Positions 6,655-10,670 of a DNA stretch of 10,670 nucleotides are shown here, piece by piece (position 1 is the first letter of the stretch; the number at the start of each line of letters is the position of its first letter). The stretch is taken from the NCBI GenBank assembly GCA_019414265.1, contig DXMJ01000043.1:1-10670 (forward strand). The letters are read 5' to 3'. Both the position numbers and the translations under genes were made by a program. This DNA comes from Collinsella sp. Lineage in GTDB: Bacteria; Actinomycetota; Coriobacteriia; Coriobacteriales; Coriobacteriaceae. The notes below the pieces were generated by a model. The model was not told the DNA's origin and did no database searches. It saw only the letters and a list, made by a program, of their open reading frames with translations.

Positions 6655-6716
6655 TGTTGATTGGGGACAGACTTAAATGAGCGTTTTCACGCATTTAAGT
6701 CTGTCCCCAATTAACA
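6655..6716. repeat. Long palindrome, REP/MITE-like element
   Basis: TTGGGGACAGACTTAAATG (6661-6679) is perfectly repeated in inverse at 6692-6710. The pairing extends outward through TGTTGA (6655-6660) with TTAACA (6711-6716), including one G-T wobble, for 25 bp in all. An inner CGT-TTTC-ACG hairpin (6682-6691) caps it after a two-base bulge. It lies between the ftsH terminator and the aminotransferase promoter region. Elements with a GGGGACAGAC core are, as I recall, dispersed in some genomes alongside REP-associated (Y1) transposases; no transposase is in this window, so mobility is inferred. Confidence 0.75.
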
Positions 6717-6745
6717 TTGCTGCGGCACTTTGCTCAACTAAAGCG

Positions 6746-6751
6746 TACAAT
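6746..6751 (+). promoter_or_regulatory. Candidate -10 box of the aminotransferase gene
   Basis: TACAAT in the context GCGTACAAT lies 24 bases before the start codon at 6776. The position 17 bases upstream (CGGCAC, 6723-6728) is not a recognisable -35. The palindrome ends at 6716, just upstream of where a -35 would lie. Confidence 0.42.
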
Positions 6752-6763
6752 ACCGCCTATGCG

Positions 6764-6770
6764 AAAGGGG
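6764..6770 (+). promoter_or_regulatory. Ribosome binding site deciding the aminotransferase start
   Basis: AAAGGGG ends 5 bases before the ATG at 6776. It selects that codon over the upstream in-frame ATG at 6677, which lies inside the palindrome and has no ribosome binding site. Confidence 0.75.
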
Positions 6771-6775
6771 AACAG

Positions 6776-7960
6776 ATGATCAACGAAACCATGTATGCTC
6801 GCGGTGCGGAAAGCTCCATCATCCGTGAGATTTTTAGCTATGGCCTTGAGCGCAAGGCGCAGATCGGTGCGGAAAACGTATTCGATTTTTCGCTGGGCAA
6901 TCCGAGCGTTCCGGCACCCGCTGCTGTGGCGGAGTCCATTAAGAAGGCCCTGGAGCTGCCGAGCGACCAGCTGCACGGCTACACGCCCGCACCGGGCCTG
7001 CCGCAATGTCGTGCCGCTGTGGCCGAATCGCTCAACCGCCGCTTTGGCACGAGCTATGAGGGCAAAGACGTCTTTATGACGGTGGGTGCCGCGGCTTCGC
7101 TCACCTGCGCGCTCAACGCCGTTACGAATCCGGGCGACGAGGTTATTGTTATCGCCCCGTACTTTCCGGAGTATCGCGTTTGGATTGAGAAGGCCGGCTG
7201 CACGTGTGTCGAGGCGCTTGCCAACGAGGACACATTCCAGCTGAGCGTGGATAACGTATTCAAGGCGATCACCGACAAGACGGCAGCCGTCATTATCGAC
7301 TCGCCCAACAACCCGACCGGTGCCGTATATACGCGCGACACGCTGACGCGACTGGCCAATGTTCTGCGCGAGGCCAACGCTCAGCGCGATCCCGAGAATC
7401 CGATTATGCTCATCTCGGATGAGCCGTACCGCGAGATCGTGTACGGTGCCGAGGTGCCTTGGGTGCCCTCGATCTACGAGCACACCATCGTGTGCTACTC
7501 GTATTCCAAGTCGCTGTCGCTGCCGGGTGAGCGCGTGGGGTGGATCTTGGTTCCCAACACCAATCCGCAGGCTGCCCGTCTGATGCCGGCCGTTGCCGGT
7601 GCCGCCCGTACGCTGGGCTTCGTGTGCGCGCCGGCGCTCTTTCAGCGCGTAATTATCGACTGCATCGATGAGCCGAGTGACGTTGAGGCCTATGCACGCA
7701 ACCGCACCGCGCTTACCGACGCACTAGCGGAGTATGGCTACACCTATGTTGAGCCGGATGGCGCGTTCTACCTATGGGTGAAAGCATTGGAGCCCGATGC
7801 GAATGCGTTTTGCGAGCGCGCAAAGAAGTATGAGTTGCTTGCGGTTCCCTCGGACAGCTTTGGTATGCCGGGTTGGTTCCGCCTGGGCTATTGCGTGAGT
7901 TACGAAACGATTGTCAATTCGCTACCCGCTTGGAAACAGTTGGCGGACGAGTATCGTTAA
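6776..7960 (+). CDS. Class I/II PLP-dependent aminotransferase
   Basis: This is a pyridoxal-phosphate enzyme that moves amino groups between an amino acid and a 2-oxo acid; the exact substrate cannot be read from the sequence. The protein is 394 residues from the chosen start. Visible fold-type I landmarks are the N-terminal FDFSLGNPSVPAP segment, the cofactor phosphate loop GAAASL (104-109), NNPTG (178-182), D215 with Y218 in ISDEPYRE, the Schiff-base lysine K245 in SYSKSLSLPGERVGW, and R369 in WFRLGY for the substrate carboxylate. No key residue appears missing. Annotation pipelines often call such proteins aspartate aminotransferase, but I would not assign that specificity. The start at 6776 follows from AAAGGGG 5 bases upstream and from the family-like N-terminus MINETMYARG. 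It is transcribed alone, after the ftsH terminator and the palindrome. Confidence 0.93.
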   Translation: MINETMYARGAESSIIREIFSYGLERKAQIGAENVFDFSLGNPSVPAPAAVAESIKKALELPSDQLHGYTPAPGLPQCRAAVAESLNRRFGTSYEGKDVFMTVGAAASLTCALNAVTNPGDEVIVIAPYFPEYRVWIEKAGCTCVEALANEDTFQLSVDNVFKAITDKTAAVIIDSPNNPTGAVYTRDTLTRLANVLREANAQRDPENPIMLISDEPYREIVYGAEVPWVPSIYEHTIVCYSYSKSLSLPGERVGWILVPNTNPQAARLMPAVAGAARTLGFVCAPALFQRVIIDCIDEPSDVEAYARNRTALTDALAEYGYTYVEPDGAFYLWVKALEPDANAFCERAKKYELLAVPSDSFGMPGWFRLGYCVSYETIVNSLPAWKQLADEYR

Positions 7961-7982
7961 AAGTAAAGCGCTCTGCCTACAA

Positions 7983-7998
7983 TGTTTTACGTGAAACG
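7983..7998. other. parS-like palindromic word
   Basis: TGTTTTACGTGAAACG matches the bacterial ParB-binding parS consensus TGTTTCACGTGAAACA at 14 of 16 positions. One mismatch falls in the central CACGTG, which is usually kept, so binding may be weak or absent. It sits in the aminotransferase-PHP gap and overlaps the edges of a TACAAT hexamer (7978-7983) and a hairpin (7995-8025). Confidence 0.3.
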
Positions 7999-8025
7999 GG
8001 GTTTGGTGTTAAGCCGGACCCCGTT
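7995..8025 (+). terminator. Hairpin after the aminotransferase gene, weak terminator candidate
   Basis: AACGGGGT (7995-8002) pairs with ACCCCGTT (8018-8025). Two T-G wobbles and GG/CC extend the stem inward to a 7-base loop. No T-tract follows, so intrinsic termination is doubtful. It may limit read-through into the PHP gene or be part of a leader made from the TACAAT box at 7978. Confidence 0.45.
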
Positions 8026-8058
8026 GTCATGTACGTTGTGTCGTTGGGATGGAGCGGT

Positions 8059-8088
8059 TTTACGACTATCGAAGGCTATGCGTACAAT
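8059..8088 (+). promoter_or_regulatory. Candidate promoter of the PHP gene
   Basis: -10 TACAAT (8083-8088) in context GCGTACAAT, with a weak -35 TTTACG (8059-8064) at an 18-base spacing. Transcription would begin near 8095, about 30 bases before the ATG at 8126. Confidence 0.48.
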
Positions 8089-8125
8089 GAATATACGCGA
8101 CGGCCATGCCGGATAAGGAGATCCG

Positions 8126-8947
8126 ATGCCCTACCTGCTTTCCTGTGATATCCATACTCATACGATGTTCTCTGCGCATGCATATTCGACCATTGAGGAG
8201 AATGTGTACTGGGCGGCAGAGCGTGGCCTGCAGGTGCTCGGATCTGCCGACCATCTGAGCTCTATGGTTTCACCTTGCCCCAATGACCTGCGCAGTTACC
8301 AGTTCTTTATCAATCAGGATATCTGGCCGCGCATTTGGAGCGGCGTACTGGTGCTGCGTGGTGCCGAGGCCGATATCGTTTCGCTGGACGGAAGCCTGTT
8401 TGGCGAGGACATTCCCGTTTCGCTCGATATTGCCGGCGATTCGTATAGTCGTGAGCATTCGCTGTTCGATTTGGTTACGCGCAATTTGGATTATTTGGTT
8501 GCGAGTGTGCATAATCCGCAGCTCGCTGAAGGCGCGACGCTCGCCCAGACGACCGAGATGTATATCAATGCTCTGGAACACCCCAAAGTGTTTATGCTGG
8601 GTCACACGGGTCGCTCGGGTGTTTCCTTTGATATCGATGAGGTGTTGTTGGCGGCAAAGGCCAAGCACAAGATTATCGAGATTAACAACCATAGTCTTGA
8701 GCATGGTACCGATGCCGAGCATTGGGGCGCTTGTCGCAAGATTGCCGAGCGCTGCGCCGAACTGGGCGTGGGGATTGGCGTCTCGACCGACGCGCACATT
8801 GGTATGGCAATTGGCAAGCTCGACCAGGCGCGCAAGATGCTCGATGAGATTCACTTCCCGCTGGATCTGATCGTGACGCGCGATCGCGAGACGCTGCTGC
8901 GCGAGATGGCGGCAGCCGGCGTGTGTGACCTGCGCAAGAGCATGTAA
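8126..8947 (+). CDS. PHP-domain metal-dependent phosphatase, YcdX-like
   Basis: The 273-residue protein is a stand-alone PHP (polymerase and histidinol phosphatase) domain, a TIM-like barrel with a multinuclear metal centre that hydrolyses phosphate esters. The ligand set is easily followed: H10 and H12 in DIHTHT, H18, D42-H43 in SADHLS, E81 in RGAEADI, H129 in ASVHNP, H160 in LGHTGRSG, and D222 and H224 in STDAHIG. This order and spacing fit the E. coli YcdX type rather than the histidinol phosphatase HisK, though a phosphatase with another substrate cannot be excluded. The start is firm, with AAGGAG 5 bases before the ATG. It appears to be its own transcription unit. It has no signal peptide and should be cytosolic. 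The physiological substrate is unknown. Confidence 0.9.
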   Translation: MPYLLSCDIHTHTMFSAHAYSTIEENVYWAAERGLQVLGSADHLSSMVSPCPNDLRSYQFFINQDIWPRIWSGVLVLRGAEADIVSLDGSLFGEDIPVSLDIAGDSYSREHSLFDLVTRNLDYLVASVHNPQLAEGATLAQTTEMYINALEHPKVFMLGHTGRSGVSFDIDEVLLAAKAKHKIIEINNHSLEHGTDAEHWGACRKIAERCAELGVGIGVSTDAHIGMAIGKLDQARKMLDEIHFPLDLIVTRDRETLLREMAAAGVCDLRKSM

Positions 8948-8967
8948 CGGGCTCATATATCCAACGA

Positions 8968-8997
8968 AAGGGGGCGGTCCAGACGGACCGCCCCCTT
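8968..8997. terminator. Bidirectional terminator between PHP and rlmD-like genes
   Basis: A perfect 13-bp stem, AAGGGGGCGGTCC (8968-8980) with GGACCGCCCCCTT (8985-8997), has an AGAC loop. It sits 21 bases after the PHP stop and 28 bases before the convergent stop at 9025. Tracts after the stem are TTCTTG on plus and TTTCGTT on minus, so it probably serves both genes. Confidence 0.85.
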
Positions 8998-9024
8998 CTT
9001 GTCCCAAAAATCTACCGGTGTTGG

Positions 9025-10473
9025 TTAGCGGCGCTCGAGGATCGCTACGGTTTCGGTGTGGTCGGTATGGGGGAACATGTCGACCGGCGTGATCTTGAGC
9101 AGGCGATAGCCTCCGTCGAGGAGCTGGTGCAGGTCACGCTCTTGGGTCACGGGGTTGCAGCTGATATAGGTGATGCGGCGCGGCTTGAGTGCGCAGGCGG
9201 CTTCGAGGAACTCGGGGGTGGAGCCGGCGCGCGGCGGGTCGATGGAAAGGACGTCGACGCGCTCGTTGTTATCGGCGGCGTCCAGGATGTAGTCGGTGGC
9301 ATCGTCGGCCATAAACCAGGCGCTGCGGGTGAGGCCGTTGAGCTCGGCATTGCGACGTGCGTCGGCAATGCCCGCCGGGTTGCGCTCCACGCCGAGCAGC
9401 ATAATGCCGACGCCCCTGTCCTGGGCATCCTTCGCGGCGCACAGACCGATGGTGCCGCTGCCGCAGTAGGCATCCATAAGCACATCGCCCTGGCGCAGGT
9501 CCATGCCTTCGATGGCGAGCCGGTAGAGCAGTTCGGTCTGCTGCGGGTTGGTCTGGTAGAACGCGGTGGGGGAGATGTCGAACTCGCAGCCGAGCAGCTG
9601 GTCGCGCATGCACTCGGCGCCATAGACGATACAAGTCTCCTCACCCAAGATGGCGTTACCGGGACGGCCATTGATATTTTGGGCAACGGTGACGATATGC
9701 GGATCGAGTGCCGCGACGGCCTCAAAGAACTCCTGTGCATGCGGTAAGTCACGCTGGGCGGTCACGAGCGTAACCATGACCTGGTCGGTACGCCAGCCGC
9801 GGCGGACGACGGCATAGCGAAGCAAGCCAAGATGTTTGTCCTCATTAAACGCGGGAATATGCAGCCGCTCAGCTTCGCGTGCGATGCCGTTGAGAATCTG
9901 ACGGGCACCCGGCGCCTCGACAGGACACTCGGGTACGGCAACGATCTTGTGCGTGCCGCGCTCAAAGAAACCGCAACGGACAGCGCCCTCCTTACCGGGA
10001 GCAAAGGGAGTGGCAGCCTTATGACGAAAGCCACGCGGCGCAGGATATTTACCCGGGTCGCCCAGGATAACACCCATACCGCGAATGGGATCAACGGCAA
10101 TACCCTCGCGCTCGCAGAGCTCAGCAAACAGCTCTTCCATAGCAGCCTGCTTGGCCGCCAGTTGCTTCTTATAAGGACGATTGAGCGCCGTGCATCCACC
10201 ACAAGCTTTCATGATCGAACAGGGAGACTTGGGGTCCACAGCCTTACGCGCAGACGAAACCGAATCATTATGCGGGCGCTTGGAACGAGTCCGAGGCGCT
10301 TTGTCCCCGCCTCGGCGAGAGTCAGAACGCTTGGTCTTAGCCCTGTTCTTGGTCGATTTGCTTTTTGCAGCTTTAGAAGACTTGGATTTCGTAGAAGATT
10401 TCTCCTCCTTTGACCCCTCAGCCGCTTCCACCAAAGCACGACGAGCCCTACGCTCCGCACGAGATTCTGCCAT
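9025..10473 (-). CDS. rlmD: 23S rRNA (uracil-C5)-methyltransferase, RlmD/RumA family
   Basis: This SAM-dependent enzyme makes 5-methyluridine in 23S rRNA. In E. coli RlmD modifies U1939; in many Gram-positives one RlmCD enzyme modifies U747 and U1939, so the exact site is open. The protein is 482 residues. A [4Fe-4S] cluster is indicated by C85, C91 and C94 (C-x5-C-x2-C) plus C183 in PECPVEAP. FYQTNPQQTELLY (305-317), the SAM loop DAYCGSGTIGL (334-344), IDPPRAG (411-417), the nucleophile C439 in ISCNP and the base E474 or nearby in TDHTETVAIL complete the catalytic core. Residues 1-84 are a Lys/Arg/Ser-rich, apparently disordered tail; the TRAM domain that normally precedes the cluster is not recognisable. 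The ATG has GGGG 7 bases upstream. It is convergent with the PHP gene and likely monocistronic. Confidence 0.92.
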   Translation of the reverse strand: MAESRAERRARRALVEAAEGSKEEKSSTKSKSSKAAKSKSTKNRAKTKRSDSRRGGDKAPRTRSKRPHNDSVSSARKAVDPKSPCSIMKACGGCTALNRPYKKQLAAKQAAMEELFAELCEREGIAVDPIRGMGVILGDPGKYPAPRGFRHKAATPFAPGKEGAVRCGFFERGTHKIVAVPECPVEAPGARQILNGIAREAERLHIPAFNEDKHLGLLRYAVVRRGWRTDQVMVTLVTAQRDLPHAQEFFEAVAALDPHIVTVAQNINGRPGNAILGEETCIVYGAECMRDQLLGCEFDISPTAFYQTNPQQTELLYRLAIEGMDLRQGDVLMDAYCGSGTIGLCAAKDAQDRGVGIMLLGVERNPAGIADARRNAELNGLTRSAWFMADDATDYILDAADNNERVDVLSIDPPRAGSTPEFLEAACALKPRRITYISCNPVTQERDLHQLLDGGYRLLKITPVDMFPHTDHTETVAILERR

Positions 10474-10512
10474 GAATTAACCCCACTAATTTACAAATTG
10501 AAATCTGAAAGC

Positions 10513-10518
10513 ATTGTA
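10513..10518 (-). promoter_or_regulatory. Candidate -10 box of the rlmD-like gene
   Basis: Read on the minus strand this is TACAAT in GGTACAATGC, 39 bases upstream of the ATG. No good -35 lies 16-18 bases further; a TTGCAT is 22 bases away. Called on position and recurrence of the hexamer. Confidence 0.4.
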
Positions 10519-10642
10519 CCGTGCCAAGTTAGCAGACGATATGCAAGCGCCCATTTCATGTCAGTGATAAGTCCAACGATGTTTGCCCGGCGTGGGCGGG
10601 GAGCGGCGCGTAATTAAGTTTATCGCGAGTTCCGCACGCAAA

Positions 10643-10665
10643 GGAAAGCACTTAATGTGCTTTCC
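10643..10665. terminator. Hairpin at the right edge, possible terminator
   Basis: GGAAAGCAC (10643-10651) and GTGCTTTCC (10657-10665) form a perfect 9-bp stem with loop TTAAT. On plus it is followed by GTCTT and then the window ends; on minus by TTTGCG. It may terminate a minus-strand gene beyond the edge. Between 10519 and 10642 I see no gene or RNA I can name. Confidence 0.4.
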
Positions 10666-10670
10666 GTCTT

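Noticed and set aside
6683..6691. parS half-site TTTTCACG in the loop of the palindrome
   Set aside because: The second half-site is absent; the bases belong to the cap of the repeat.
6677..6775. Upstream ATG for the aminotransferase
   Set aside because: It lies inside the palindrome, has no ribosome binding site, would place translation upstream of the likely promoter, and yields an unrelated 33-residue extension.
9058..9747. 229-codon plus-strand open frame opposite the rlmD-like gene
   Set aside because: It is antisense to the conserved catalytic core of the methyltransferase and shows no domain of its own.
10540..10650. c-di-GMP (GEMM) riboswitch-like words, GGGCAAAC on minus and CGCAAAGG on plus
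   Set aside because: The words are on opposite strands and the rest of the conserved GEMM core is missing.

Overview
The window reads as a stretch of ordinary housekeeping chromosome from a GC-rich Gram-positive bacterium. The best guess is a gut member of the Coriobacteriia such as Collinsella. That rests on the look of the proteins, strong GAG/GGC/CGC codon use, perfect-stem terminators and the tilS-hpt-ftsH gene order. The assignment is inference; no rRNA or other marker is present.

Layout. A strong terminator of a gene off the left edge (13-44) is followed by an unrecognised tail-anchored membrane protein on the minus strand (109-576). An AT-rich 275-base divergent gap leads to a small heat-shock protein (852-1283). 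A bidirectional terminator separates this from a convergent YycJ/WalJ-type metallo-beta-lactamase-fold hydrolase (1354-2163, minus). Divergent from that, 48 bases away, starts tilS (2212-3753), then hpt (3902-4450) and ftsH (4452-6590), which are one base apart. A strong terminator closes ftsH. A near-perfect 62-base palindrome (6655-6716), probably a REP/MITE-like repeat, lies just upstream of a class I/II PLP aminotransferase (6776-7960). Next come a gap with a parS-like word and a hairpin, a YcdX-like PHP phosphatase (8126-8947), a bidirectional terminator, and a minus-strand RlmD-type 23S rRNA m5U methyltransferase (9025-10473). The last ~200 bases hold a candidate promoter and a hairpin at the edge.

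Functionally, tilS (tRNA-Ile2 lysidine), hpt (purine salvage) and ftsH (membrane protease) are a known conserved neighbourhood. Hsp20 and FtsH are both protein quality-control factors, and TilS and RlmD both modify translation RNAs. Several starts were moved downstream of the longest open frame because a Shine-Dalgarno and family homology agree there (hsp20, the MBL-fold gene, the aminotransferase).

I see no mobile gene, CRISPR, toxin-antitoxin or defence cassette, and no clear new multi-gene system. The points worth a second look are non-coding: the 62-base palindrome, a hairpin that would hide the hsp20 ribosome binding site, a parS-like word, a spaced inverted repeat between tilS and hpt, and a TACAAT -10-like hexamer before most transcription units. 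At protein level, the lysine/serine-rich tail that replaces the usual TRAM domain in the RlmD-like enzyme is the main oddity.
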